Shown here one piece after another: positions 23,490 to 35,598 of a stretch of DNA of 64,000 bases; positions within the stretch are counted from its first letter, which is position 1, and the number at the start of each line of letters is the position of its first letter. This DNA is from Andrena cerasifolii. Taxonomy: Eukaryota; Arthropoda; Insecta; Hymenoptera; Andrenidae. The notes beneath the pieces are model-generated. The model saw only the letters and a list, made by a program, of their open reading frames with translations. It was not told the origin of the DNA and ran no database searches. The DNA is taken from positions 22,763,501 through 22,827,500 of the forward strand of contig NC_135118.1 of NCBI RefSeq assembly GCF_050908995.1. The letters run 5' to 3'. The position numbers and the translations under genes are program-made.

Positions 23490-25995
23490 GAATCGTTTAT
23501 CGAACCGTGCGTAGGAATTCGAGGAGCCCCTGAAAGAACCAGAGCGACGACGACGCGAAGTCGCGATCGAAGGAGAGAGAAAAACGAATCGTCTAAAAAT
23601 TTCCATCGCCGGTACCCGAGCAACAGCCACGCTTAGAGGGCGAGAAAGGAGATGGTTCGCGGGAAAGGGGTGGAAACGAGGGAGGAGGGTGAGCGCGGTT
23701 ACCGTGGCTTTATCCTCATTCCGGCAGGGGCGTAAAAATAACGAACGAACTGTCTAGGTGAGCGCTTTCGCGGGTGCGCCCCGGGGCTATGGGAATCGGT
23801 TGTGCAGCCCGACCACCCCCGACTCGACACCCACCCCCCCCCCCGATGCCGTGTACGCGGCCCGGCATGAATATTGCCAATTTACGGGTGGAGGAACGTA
23901 CGGTTTTCACCTAACCTAGCTCCGTTCTCGTTCGAAGCTACGTAGAGAGAGCGTGCTCTCTCGTCCCGGTCCATCCCTCCAGCCGCCCCCTCAGCCTCCA
24001 TCTGCGCCCCCTTTTTCTCGTTTCGTGCGCCTCTGCCTCGCATTCTGTCTTCCTCCCGGAGAAAGGAGCCCGGAGGAGAGCGAGATGAAACGAGCCGAGG
24101 CGGAGGAAGAGAAGCGAGCGGCCGCTTGACGCGATATTGGAAAATGGCGTCGATGTGTGCGCGCGGGAGGGTGGCTGGCAGGTGGAGGGTCGCTGGAGAG
24201 GCTCCGTCTCTCTCGCGCGCGATCCCACTGCCACCCTCCCCCGTTCCTGCCGCGGGAGAGTGGGGAAAAATAAAATAAATTGCTCAACATATCCAATAAG
24301 GTGGCAGAGCCGTTGCCCGGGCGACGCCGACTCACTACTTTCCTCTATGCTTCCCAGAGAACCGAGAGATGTTCTTCCCTCTACTCACTCTCCCCCTTTC
24401 TGGTTTTCAGCCCCTTTCTTCCTCTTTCGTCCGCCGTTCTGCCTGTCGTTTCTCTTTCTTTCGCTGTTTCCCTCGCCGACCGTTTGCCTTCCACCCTCGA
24501 GCATCCCTGTCGCGCCGTAACTTTCCGCGGAGTTCGACGAGGTCAGAGAAGAACGGAACTGGGAAAGGAACGAGTTGCAGCAACCCTGCGCCTCCCTTTC
24601 TCCTTTGATTGTCCCTTTCTTCTAGTCTCCTTCCTCTTCCCGCCTCCATTCCTTCCCCGCCTTCCTCCGCCTGTGACGCTGGCCTCCGCTTCTGATCTTC
24701 TGCCTCCTCTCATCTGCTCGTTCTTCCTTCTTTTCTTTTTTGGCGCCACCGCATAATACGCGCACGATAGCTAGCTAGCGGATCGCTGGGACCTCCCTGT
24801 CGATATTACCATACATATAGGACGGGCCTGTTACAACCCTCCCTTCTTCCTGCATCGAGATTCGCCCCGAGATTTATCTGGCTTACGTGCACGTACAGGT
24901 GGCTGCCTCGCCTCCAACGATTCCTTCGAGCTCACCCTTTGAGAATAATCGATGCGTTTCGAGGCGCCAGCGGAAGAGATATCGGGAAATCGTTACTACG
25001 GCGATGCTCCTGGCTCGTCAGACGATTCCGTCCCGAAACGTTCGCGTTTTCGACGATCTTCCCTTTCTTTCTCGCTTCCCGACGAGTTGCCTGTGTAATC
25101 TTGGCGGAGGATGTATTTAGAATTTTACCTTGGTATGAGATGTGATGCGTCGTTCCAGTAGTGCAAGTGACTCACTGTCCTCAGTTTATCTTGCGTGGAA
25201 TAGGTAGGTACAAGGATCTATTGTCTCAAGTATTCTAAATATTTTGTTGCGCGGATGTTGAGAAATCCAAGGCTAGGTTCTAAATCCTCAAAGAAAGATC
25301 CGTATCCTAAGTTCCAAGTCTGAAACGTGATTGAAGATAGAAGAAATACGGTAGGTACTGAAATCTGAAGAACAGAATAGTATTGATCGAGTGTCAGCAC
25401 AGATTTCAACCCTTCTCGGCACATTAAGAGATACAAAAACCAAAAAGACAACTCTAATTTCACGTCCATCAAGGTGAACGCCTATCTGCCTGGGACCACA
25501 CTCATCCCGCGGTAATTAGAAAGGGTGAATACAAGTGTAGCAAACGGTGGAAATAATTACACCTGGCGCAGCACAAACTGTAACGACGATGGTACCATAA
25601 TTCCCGCTCGTTCGCCATCCAATATTCAGGTAACTTAACAATTTTGCCGTTGCTTCGGCATCCTATCATTTGCCCGACTTGCTAGTTAATTATCAATCAA
25701 GGGGACTGTCGCCGAACGTCCTCCGTACGAGAGTGTTATCGCCTGCAATAATAAAGTCCCATCGTTTCGAAAAGTAGCTTCTTCTACGGAAAATCATAAA
25801 GGCAATCAACAGAAAATTCCGATTCACATTTATCTTATTTTCAATATCCGTTTCATCCTCCAAATGACAGATCGTCTATTCGGAGTACCTACGTAGCACC
25901 TTCCTACCCATACTTTCCCTTAAAATATGTACCTATCTATTATAACGTCTGTGTATGCTCGCTTCGTCCCTTTGAGATTTTCATAATAGTACATT
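23490..25995. other. GC-rich island 23.5-25.1 kb, then plain DNA; no recognised gene
   Basis: A purine-rich run (23560-23700), a C-tract (23830-23842), a second purine run (24055-24125) and a long pyrimidine run (24360-24740) form this island. Frames of up to 158 codons overlap on both strands and encode Ser/Pro/Phe- or Arg/Glu-rich low-complexity products. AAAATGGCGTCGATG at 24133 resembles a start context, but the frame closes after about 50 codons. From 25150 nothing is recognisable. Confidence 0.4.
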
Positions 25996-26079
25996 GCGTG
26001 ACAAGGGAGAGAAGAAAGCGATTTCGACGAGCGTGAAGTTCTTCACGCGAGGCAAAATCGCGTCTCTTCCTTGTCACGC
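25996..26079. repeat. imperfect hairpin, 84 bp
   Basis: GCGTGACAAGG at the left and CCTTGTCACGC at the right close a stem of about 38-40 bp that runs to a 4-base loop between GCGTGAA and TTCACGC. A few mismatches and a small bulge lie in the middle. The size and imperfect pairing would suit a small-RNA precursor, but a MITE end or a chance palindrome beside the LTR-like repeat is equally possible. The orientation of any transcript is unknown. Confidence 0.45.
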
Positions 26080-26082
26080 ACA

Positions 26083-26368
26083 ATCCTTTTTTCTAGAAAT
26101 TTATTATTTATAATTATTTACAAAGTTTAACTTAACCTACTGTGCACGCTTACCTGTAAACACAAGATACGACATTAAAAGCTATTATTCCACAAAGATT
26201 TATGTAGGAGAGTGACAATTTATTCAAACAATCCTAATCAATTAGGTTTTAAACTACACGTGGCTTTTCTCTCTCATCAGCTCTGTTCGTCCGCCCTCTT
26301 GTTCCACAGACATGCGCAATACGTCTCTAATTCGGAATGAGTTTTAAAAGGAATACGTTAGTTTTACA
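26083..26368 (-). mobile_element. LTR-like repeat, copy 1
   Basis: Read on the minus strand, it starts TGTAAAACTAACGTATTCC at 26368. It contains TTTTAATGTCGTATCT, TTTACAGGTAAGCGT and TTTGTAAATAATTATAAA, with AATAAA near its end. The same ordered blocks occur at 43619-43880. Start TG, length near 280 bp and a polyadenylation motif suggest a solo LTR of an LTR retrotransposon. No target duplication or coding region was found. Boundaries are approximate. Confidence 0.4.
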
Positions 26369-26557
26369 GAACTTCTATCTTATTTATTTTACGTGTTTAT
26401 AAACGGAGTGTATGTTTTGCATTTTATAATTGTTTTTTTTTAAATTACGATAAGAATAAGTAAGTATTTTTATAGACATTTCGAGAAAAATAAATTTAAA
26501 TGCAATTTCAACAGTCGTTTTGTTGTTATACATAAATATATTCAAGTATTAATCTGA

Positions 26558-26606
26558 AAGGTCCATAGATTCAACAATTCGTTCATTCACTGGTTGGTTT
26601 ACCCTA
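26558..26606 (-). mobile_element. isolated end of TA-MITE (23181 family)
   Basis: Minus-strand sequence from 26604 reads GGGTAAACCAACCAGTG, then AATGAACGAATTGTTGAATC. It matches the left end of the 23181 element over about 46 bases with two differences, and is flanked by TA at 26605-26606. No opposite end was found upstream. Confidence 0.6.
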
Positions 26607-27487
26607 CGTCTGAAATTGGTCATTTTGCTACCGCTCAGTAGGCGTAAAAAAACACACATTTTCATGCAAGTGTTGAAAAAATTTCTTTCCAACACCGTCG
26701 GCTGAGACCGAGACCTTTGAATTCCAGGAGGTAGGCAATATCGAAATGGCTGTTAGCCGCGGCACACATTACAGTCTATGTTCTTGGAGTTTTAATTACG
26801 AAGCGCCAAGGAGCGCGATCGCGCGGCTTCGTACGAAAACGCTTAAATTCCAGCGATGTTGTTAGGCGCTGAAGCACACGGGTGCACGCACATACCGCCG
26901 CCAAATTGCCGTTCCTTTTTGCCTGGCTGGAAAAATTGGCAAAGGCAGTCGGTACGCCTCCTCCTGCAATATGTAAAATAATGACGGCCGCCTGAAAGGA
27001 ATGCATAATGAGAGATATCTCCCGACGTGCACCGGGACCGAGGCGCCTCCTCCGCCCTTCGACCCTCCACCCACACGTGTCTATCAGCATACGAGTATGC
27101 ATTATCGTTACGCCGCGCACACGCGCGCTACCGTCGAGAAATTTCATGGAAATTTCGAAATCGAGGACCCGCCACGCACGTCTTGCGGCCACCTTCGCCG
27201 TCGCTGGAAAATGTCTCGATCAGCGCTGCATTTCCATTTTTATGACAGCAATTACTTGTCGCTACTGCCCGTGCAACCTTCTACACCTTTACCTTGGATT
27301 TGCGTTTCGTGTTCATTCAGGTTGTTTCATCGTTTAGATGTGGAGGATTTTTGGGAGATTTTGTATCTTAATGTTCGATGTTAAAGGGGTGGAAGTGTTG
27401 TACTACGGTCTTTCTGAACACTTCTTCTCAAGATTTAATACGGCTAGCTATCTGAGTTTAGGGGTTTCGTTCCCTTAACCATATTTT
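26607..27487. other. no gene recognised
   Basis: A CpG-rich patch at 26800-27200 carries overlapping frames on both strands (138 codons minus, 127 codons plus) without domains. Nothing further is visible. Confidence 0.45.
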
Positions 27488-27992
27488 AATTTTTACTCGA
27501 CTTATACTACGCCAAAGAAAATGTTTAAATTCTAATATGGGACGAGGAGACCCTATAGAATTTTATAATTTATTTCAAATAATTTAAGTTATTTAAAATA
27601 AGTTATTTTATTGGGAGGATATTATTACAAGGATAATATTACGAAAAAAATGAAGTTTTTGTTTCAAAGTGTTGCCACTTTGCTATCTTTCAACCGAACG
27701 CAGAGACTCTACGTCGAACGATGGACAATTTAATTTTATTTAATTTTATTAATTTTTACTCGGCTTATAGTACGTCAAAGAAAATTCTTAAATTGTAATA
27801 TGGGACGAGAAGATCCTATAGAATTTTATAATTTATTTCAAATAATTTAACTTATTTAAAATAAGTTATTTTATTAGGAGGATATTATTACGAAAAACAT
27901 GAAGTTTTTGTTTCAATGTGTTGCCACTTTGCTATCTTTCAACCGAACGCAAGACTCTACGTCGAACGATAGACAATTTAATTTTATTTAAT
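27488..27992. repeat. tandem duplication, two units of about 263 and 242 bp
   Basis: The block starting AATTTTTACTCGACTTATA (27488) is repeated from 27751 as AATTTTTACTCGGCTTATA. Shared landmarks include TATAGAATTTTATAATTTAT, GTTGCCACTTTGCTATC, TTTCAACCGAACGC and CTACGTCGAACGAT. Unit 2 lacks about 15 bases (ACAAGGATAATATT) and carries scattered substitutions. No frame stays open across either unit. It appears to be a local direct duplication that has since diverged. Confidence 0.85.
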
Positions 27993-30900
27993 ACCATCGC
28001 TCAAATTCCGTCTCAGGAATCTCCTCATTATAAGTCACGTACCGTTAGACCGCCCACGTCGTCACATGCCATAAACCGCCATCTTTGTATTTAGGAAAAG
28101 AAATGAATAATTTTTTTGTATTGTTCGAACATTTATTATCAAAAAGAAATTTCTTCTAAGAAACTGTTTCCGTTGCTTCAAAATGAATTCTTAAAACGTG
28201 GAACTTCTTGATCTGGTTAATGGGACTTAACCCATTAAGTAAAATACAGATCGCAATAGATAAACGACAAAAGTACCTACGGTCCCCGTGTACACGATCT
28301 TGAAAAGTAAGATGCAGCAAAAAGCTCGCCTACCGCCACCTTTTAGCATTATTTATTCCCAGCACTGCCGCCTGGCAACGTCGTGCCGCGCCGTGGTACG
28401 CAAATTCGTGGCATTAGTATGGCGGTAGGTTGCCGCGGGGACGCAAAATGCAACGCCCGCGAAAAAAGAAACCGGCGAGCGTTCCAGCAAGGGTAGCCCC
28501 ATCAAACCACGCCTCGTACGTGAGGCATGCGTTCAAGATACTCGGTCGGATAAAGAATGCTTGCTTCCGATTGGTCTCTGCCCACCCAACCCCCCTCGAT
28601 ATACTTAGCTGACGCGTGTGGGGGTGCAGACACGCGCAACCCTCTCGCGACACGTGTGCCGTAAGACTTGTACGGCTTCCTGTGCCCCGTATCCGCTGGT
28701 ACACGGTAGCCTCCACGGACGTGTGCCAATGGTCGCCGACGGATGTCACGCGAAGCACACAACTGCGTGCTCGCGTGCATTATTGCGCGCGCGGTGCCGT
28801 TACCCCTCGACGGGGTGGTTTCTTCTTGGAGAAACCATTCCGCGAAGCCGGCGAAATGCGGAGGAGAGAGGCGACCTCCTTTTCTTCGCGGGATCTTCGT
28901 ACGTGGCCCCAGGGAAGTCGTACGTGTGTAATCTGCGCAAGTCAGCCACCCTCGTGTGTTAGACTCCACCCTGGCAATCAATCAAGGCCCCCCTTGCTCC
29001 GCGGCACTTGGACGACCGAGCCGGCACAGCCAACCGAAGCGACGTTCTATCGGCGAAAGATAAACCTTGGATAGGGGGACACGGAGTGGGTGGCACTCGA
29101 CGGTGCGATGGAAGAAGGAAATTCGGATGTCGGGGCTCGGTATGGTTGAACGGATCGCGACGTTTCTTCTTGGCTCGAAATCCGCGAGCATCTGACTTCG
29201 GTGTGATATAGGGGTAGTTTTCTTACGAGACTGTATATTTGGCTGATAAATACGTTTGTATTTTAAACGTGCGAAATGGGTAAGTATACGCGTCTCTTAG
29301 CAAGACCTCGAATTCCTTTAAATATATTTCACGATCCTCCCACGTGTTGCGAGAGAAATGGAGTGGGAAGGTTAAACATTATAGGGTCGCGAGGTTTCGG
29401 CTGGCTCGCGAGATTCGCTTGGGCAAGCGTTCCCGGTGGAGTGGCCCAATCGAAGACGCTCGTTTCCGCGAGCACAAAGTCGCCGTCTCACCTGGAGGCG
29501 AGCACTCGAGCCGGTCCGTCGACACGGGGGGAAGAGGGAGAAGTGAAAAGGAGGAAAAAAGCGAGGGAACAAGTGGCCAGGTAGAGCCTCAGCGTTGAAG
29601 TGGTCGAGTGGAGTCGAGTGTGGAGGCAAGAGTGGCCGAAGGCACACGGCCGAGCCCTCCTCTCATCCGTCTCGAGCTGAAAATCGATAGCTGGAAAAAG
29701 GGTTAAAATCCACCCCTGGCGGCGTGGGCCGCGAAAGAACCTGACTCAGGGGTGGACTGGCTCCGGCTGGAAGGAGGAGGCGGAGAGACAGAGGGAAAAA
29801 GGAAGGAGGAAAGAGGTTGAGGGAACGCGACCTCGGTGAAACGAGATTTACATACCTACCCGGTGCGCCTACTCTTTCAGGGAGCCCCCTTGTTAGCCAA
29901 AACTTGCCTCGTCTGCGCGATCCCGTTAGCTTTTACCACGCTCAAACATCGCCCGGTCGTTAGCGGGGTAAAACTCGCTGGAAATGGAAGTTTCTGGGCC
30001 GCGAGACTGTTCAAGTCCGAGGGAACGGGATGATCCGAAATTTCAGAGGGTCCTGTTGAGTCTCAGATGCTCGCGGTGTTGCAAACTTTGAGCGGAACGA
30101 GGGAACAGTTTTGGGGGTGGCGCTTGATATGCAGCACTCTGTGAAGGGTGTGGAGGGAAGTCGTAGGGTGGTGTTCGAGTTGCTGGTTTGATTTTTTTTA
30201 TGTCGTTTTGCACACTGCTCGATGGTTTAGTAATGACGGATTATACGAGATTTCTTTTAGGATGACAATTAAAGTACGAAACATTTTGGAATTTTTTATA
30301 GGAAAATGGGTTTGTTTGGGTCGTGTTGTTTTCTTCTCCAGATGATTTGAGCATCTTTTAGGAATACAGATCTCTGGTGTCTTTTTTAAAATAGCAAAGC
30401 GTATACGCTCAAGAACATCGATATCATGTGGTGATTAAAACGAATTAATTAAAATAAAGTGTAGTTGTAGCTGAAATTTTGATATAGGTACTTCAGTACC
30501 ATTAGATAGAAAATGATTATTACTTTACATTACTCGTTAGTTATTCTGCTATCAATGATACGAAACCATAGTTTATTTAGAAGAAAAGTGTATAAGAAAG
30601 ATCTTAACAGCATTGAAAATCACGTTCGAGAATTGAATTCGTTTGAGAATTTCATCACTGTGCGAATAGATTTTCTGTAGTTGTCGGACAAGAAAGCAGA
30701 GAAGGCGAAATAGAATAAAGACGTGGCGTGTGTACGAGCCGCGGCAGTTCGCGGAAAATTGGAAAATAATAAATTGCCAAACTACTTTAAAGAAATTAGA
30801 GAGGTCCGCCCGAATGTTCCCCGGCGGAATTTTTTTCCCGCCGTAAACTTCCGTTCTCGTTGATATTGATTAATTTGCTTAAAAAGTTCCCGGTTGCACC

Positions 30901-32794
30901 GCCTCCTTCCTTCTTGCTCGCTCTCCCCTTATTTCCCTTCCCGTCTGTTCTTTCCTTCCACTTTCTCCTCGCAGTTTTGTTACTCCTTTACGCGTGCCTA
31001 GCATGCAAAGCTTCGAGGCTTTGAAACTTGTATTTTGAAATTCAAAAAATCACTGAAAGGTATCGGGAAAATACTGTTTCTGGATCACCATAAAATAACG
31101 CAATGGTATAGTCAAATAACAATCTGAAAGGTATACAGTGGAAGTAAAATTAGAAAAAAATAAGACATTGGAGAACTGACGTGCTAACGAATAACGAATA
31201 GTATTATTACTTTCAAAACTTAAGCCCAGTTCAAGGTTCATATCTGATATTTGATATCACTGTTGACATAAATTATTTGTATTATCAACAATTATTTCTC
31301 TTACAACTAACTAATTGTATGCGATACAATTTGGGTGGTATATACTTTGTCCAAAACGCGATGTGTACGCTTCGGAAACAGTGTCGAAACCGCGGTACTA
31401 AAATGTGCAGAAAGTTCGCGCTATTATATTCCTTGATGACTGGAAAGTCGCATTAAGCGAGATGTAGGTCGGCCAGAGTTTTCCTTCACCTCCGTGCCCA
31501 CGTTTCGGCTTCGCATAATAGGCAGACAGTTTCTAATCTTCCCCTTTCCTCTTCCTCTTTTTCCACGTCCCGTACCACGTGCTCCGTATTGAGAAAGACG
31601 GACACGATCGACTTATGGTAATGCACGGGCAAAAATACACCTACTAGCCATTGTTCCACGCTTGGTGGGATTTATTCGCGCGTGCTGAGTGTAATGGCTT
31701 AAACGAAGGAACAAGGAAGAGAGCGATAGTTTCCTACGATCCTTTTGTTTCTATTATGACGAAATTGCCCGGCAGGGATTTACATTAATCAAGGTGTTAC
31801 TGTTCAATGCTTCATCCATCAAACTGTACAGGCTGTTCCTAGAAATTGGGCCAGTCTCCGGAAACATACACTTGTGCAATTTGGCGACGTATCTCGATAA
31901 AAAAAAATTGATCTCACTAAATGGCACTTTCTAAGATATTTTCTAGGATATTTTCCTACACAGCGATTCAAGTTCTCAACTAGCTTTTGCTATCGCATGC
32001 CTTTATAACACATACTTCCCCCGATTTTCCTCAGGTAAATTTCGTAAAGGAGCAGAATTTTAAAAACCTCCCCTCGCCGAAGGGTTTTGTCCAGCCGAGC
32101 GTGTTACCGCGCGACGCCCTTTGAAAAAGCCAGAATAGGGAAGAAACGAAGATTTCCGTGAAGATAAATTGGGGTCCCCTGTTAATTGTTTTCTGGAGCA
32201 ATTACTGCGTTCGACAGTTTGAAACGCGCGCTCGAGGTGTCTTTTCCTTTCGCCTCATTAAAAAGGGAGGCTCGTGCGTCCGATGCACTCGGCCTGTGTA
32301 CGCGTGCGCCCGCTACGTACGCGCGGACGTATTTTCACGCTGGCCGAGCATATGTCACGCGGATACAACGAAGGTTCCGATTCATTGAGCACCGAGTGGT
32401 TTCCTCGCGTTGATCGTTTAACCGTTTAGGGTCGGCACAAATCGTCGGAGAGGGCGGGCTGGTGGGGGGTAGGCGGGGGTTGAGGTTAAGCGATGAAGCG
32501 TGAGCATTTAAAATGCTCACAAATAAAAGGCTGGCTGGAGGAACTGCACAGTCGAACTGGTATAACGCGATATGATCGCTATTTAACGATGCAATAATTC
32601 CTGGCTTGTCGTACGATGATAGGATAGGTACAGTTGCATCCTGCTGCAGAATCACACGTAAATTATACGCATGATCTTGGGATATGTTATTTTCGACCGT
32701 CGATTAGCACTACGGAGGGGATGGTCGGGTTCGGTTGTGGCGACTGAATCGCGAAGCTTGACTACCGTGACCTCTGAAAAGTAGAATCTGCGAG
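27993..32794. other. no recognised gene; GC-rich island 28.4-29.9 kb
   Basis: The island has overlapping frames on both strands (up to 159 codons) and a purine-rich run at 29515-29830. A minus-strand AAGATGGCGGT motif sits at 28075-28085. The remainder (29.9-32.8 kb) is AT-rich apart from a CpG-rich patch near 32280-32340. An isolated piggyBac-like end (TTAACCGTTTAGGGTC) lies at 32418. I found no exon or RNA gene that can be supported. Confidence 0.4.
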
Positions 32795-33127
32795 ATGCAG
32801 GGTCGGTTAGGTTTTATTGGGATCATCCACAAGGTCCAGGACCTGCTCGTAATAAGTTACGAGATGTGTCACCTGTTTTTCACTATACATATATTGACAC
32901 TGGAAGTTCGCAGGACAACCAGCGATCTTGTATTCCTGTACAATTTAATTAATGGCCGCATAAAGTGTCCGAGCCTGCTAGGAAGCGTGAATTTTTATGT
33001 CGCAGGGAGGGCTCTTCGTCAGAGCCCTCTATTCTATGCAAGACGGTACAGGACTAATATTGGTCATCTGGATCCAGTTACTCGGAGTTGTAATTGCTTC
33101 GACAAACTTAATAGCGACTCTCACTAG
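32795..33127 (+). pseudogene. non-LTR retrotransposon ORF2 C-terminus remnant
   Basis: The frame encodes TLEVRRTTSDLVFLYNLING, then IKCPSLLGSVNF, ALRQSPLFYARRYRTNIGHL and DPVTRSCNCFDKLNSDSH, followed by a stop. This order (RR..SDL.FLY.L.NG, CP.LL..V.F, RTN.G) is the characteristic C-terminal tail of CR1/Jockey-group ORF2 proteins, after the reverse transcriptase. Upstream, a second frame reads DVSPVFHYTYI, where the family has a similar stretch, so a frameshift lies near 32890. The reverse-transcriptase core is missing. The element's 3' end is probably the (AAT)n tract at 33697. Confidence 0.82.
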
Positions 33128-33694
33128 AGAGTGAGAGTGACCTTTTCTCTGGATCGCTGGCATCCTTCAGAACATGAGTGTTTAGGTATCTTGAAAGTGG
33201 TCAGGGGTAACACTACTTTGTACACTTTGTGTAATCGCGAAAATTCCCGAAATCAGCGATTTTCGACCTTATTCTGCGATTTTGTAGCTCGGAGCAACGT
33301 TAACCGATTTTGATGAAATTTTAGGCACGTGTACAACTTATTGCAATCTACAAACAGGTTTTTTTTAATTTTAATTACAAGCTCACAAAAAAAGTTTAAA
33401 AATCGACCTTTACTATTCCTTTCGCTATTCCGACCAAATACATTTTTTTTTCAAAACGACTAAATACGTCATTTAGCAAACTAATCCTTCTAGCTTCTAA
33501 AAAAAATTCAAGTCGTTTGGACCAATTCTAAAAAAGTTATGCGATTTTAAAAAGTGTCCGAATATTAATGCGAGTCACTGTATGTATATATTTCTAAGCG
33601 TAATCAACGTTAAGTGCAACGACTTGTAATCTAGTAGTAAGTTTTTCTTATTTTTTCTTATGTTTGTAATAATTGTATTTAAAGGGTTATACCC

Positions 33695-33696
<2 letters not shown>
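33128..33696 (+). repeat. probable LINE 3' UTR with inserted or unclassified repeat
   Basis: The last 40 bases, ATTTAAAGGGTTATACCCGT followed by TAATAATAA, look like the 3' terminus of a CR1/Jockey element before its simple tail. The stretch in between (about 33140-33585, ending GCGAGTCACTGTATG) has long A/T runs and may be a separate interspersed repeat inserted into the UTR. I see no inverted repeats that define its edges. Confidence 0.45.
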
Positions 33697-33756
<60 letters not shown>

Positions 33757-33771
33757 TAAAAAAAATAAAAA

Positions 33772-33824
<53 letters not shown>

Positions 33825-33861
33825 TAATAATGATAATAATAATAATAATAATAATAATAAT
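33697..33861 (+). repeat. (AAT)n microsatellite, probable LINE tail
   Basis: About 165 bases of AAT units, interrupted by A-rich (33751-33776) and GAT-containing (33821-33838) variants. They follow directly after a LINE-like 3' end, so the tract probably grew from the element's (AAT)n tail. The poly-Ile and poly-Leu/Tyr frames across it are not genes. Confidence 0.9.
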
Positions 33862-35598
33862 ATTCCTATGGCATCGAACGCAAGTGTGACTACGCATGAG
33901 GGAAGTTTTAATACCAACTGGCACGCTTTAGATGGTTGCTGTAACTGTACCCACGTCCCAGGAATCCTCACTGTTGACTCTATGACTACTCAGTGGCGGG
34001 CATAAACTACGTACACATTCAATCACAGTCACTTCGTATTATCTGCAATTAATTCCAGACCTCGTGAATATTGAATAGATTCCGATATTACAGTATTGAA
34101 GCGAATAGTTTATCCAATTACTAAAACGTATTTTACCTTGGGTAAACCCACGGTATTGATTACCATCCCATCACGTTTACGCGTTACACACGAGCCCGCC
34201 ACAAGCGCGGCAACCGCCGCAATTAAATCAATAATTCATACGGATGTCAGCCCACGGTTAAATTTGCTTTTCATAATACATTCTATGCCGCGTGCGCCGA
34301 CAACCGGGGCAACCTCGTTCCGTCCATTACGCTCTGACTCGGGGCCGAATTTCTTCGATCCACTCGACCTTGGCCGTGGCGAAACGAGCCCTGGCAGTCG
34401 AGCAATTCGCGTCCTCGCTTCGCCCAACTAACTCCCAACCACTCGAACAGTTCCGAATGGCTCGAATTGGTTAACCCGCAGCTTGGACTGCTCGTAAATG
34501 ATCGGGGGTGGCGCGCTTCGAACTGCTCGAGCCCTCGAGCTGGGTGTTGCTGACAGGGCACGCGTGCGTTAAAATTAGCAAGGAGAATAAACACTTAATG
34601 CTGTCGATTCCGTGGTAGACTAGTTTTTTGGGAGTGGAGTCCAAGTGGTGTACGAAATATTATCTATGATGGTCAAAGACGTCAGGTATGTTTTTGCATG
34701 ACCTCTTCACCTGTACCCAGGTCCGGAATATACCTACTAGGGTTAAACAATTATACAAATTGCATCCGTGAACTCTGTATTCTGGACTATACACAGTCTT
34801 GCGTGCGACTTTGACGACTGTGGTATACTTGTTCCACTTATTTGATGTTAGAGTTCAATCAACTGACCCCCTCTTAAGTTTCCAGGTAGTAATCCCCTGT
34901 ACAAATGTAGAACCGTCGGCCAACAGGGGTTGACTTAACAACTGCCCAGTAACCTACCTTTAAACAGTATCACATTGGATTGAGATCGCCTTTGCTAACG
35001 CACGTGTATCCATAAACCGAGTGGTTTCGCGATTCTGGGAACATGACCGTGCAGCTCCATAGTAAACTTAACAAGGTAACTGGCAAACTTTCGTATGAAT
35101 ACGAAAGTGGGCCGTGCTGCGAACGTGTACGTCGAACATTCATATTTAAGGCGTCGGGTACGTCGGTTATTATTCTACGGTTATGGGGTTATACATATTT
35201 TCTCTGGGGAGCATCGCGCTGGTTCTGATTAAAAGCCACATGTTTCTACGCAAAAGCAGGGTGACGCGATTGAACAGACCTCAATTTCGAATGTTAGAGC
35301 AGCAGAGGATTCTGCACACTGACCTGCGCCACTAAATACCGGCATTCTTTGACGTACAGTTCAGACCACTTGTAAATGTTCTTCAAGATGATATAATTCG
35401 CTAACTCCTTACTCATTCCTGAATCTTTATTCTTCGTGATTAAAATCCGCAAATTTCTTTCTCATTAATACTTAGGTACTAGGGGAACATTAGCAGTACG
35501 GGGTAACATTGACGTCTACTTAACATTTATTAAAAAGGGAAGAGAAAAAAATTTATGCATTTTCACACTTGTACTGCATTCACAAAAAATAAAAAGTC
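33862..35598. other. no gene recognised
   Basis: Mixed composition. Overlapping frames near 34096-34594 on both strands lack domains. No repeat structure could be supported. Confidence 0.5.

Noticed and set aside
33007..33029. GAGGGCTCT/AGAGCCCTC hairpin
   Set aside because: Falls inside the LINE ORF2 remnant and is explained by coding sequence plus chance. No surrounding structure.
33679..33971. Poly-Ile and poly-Leu/Tyr open frames
   Set aside because: Translation of the AAT microsatellite, not genes.
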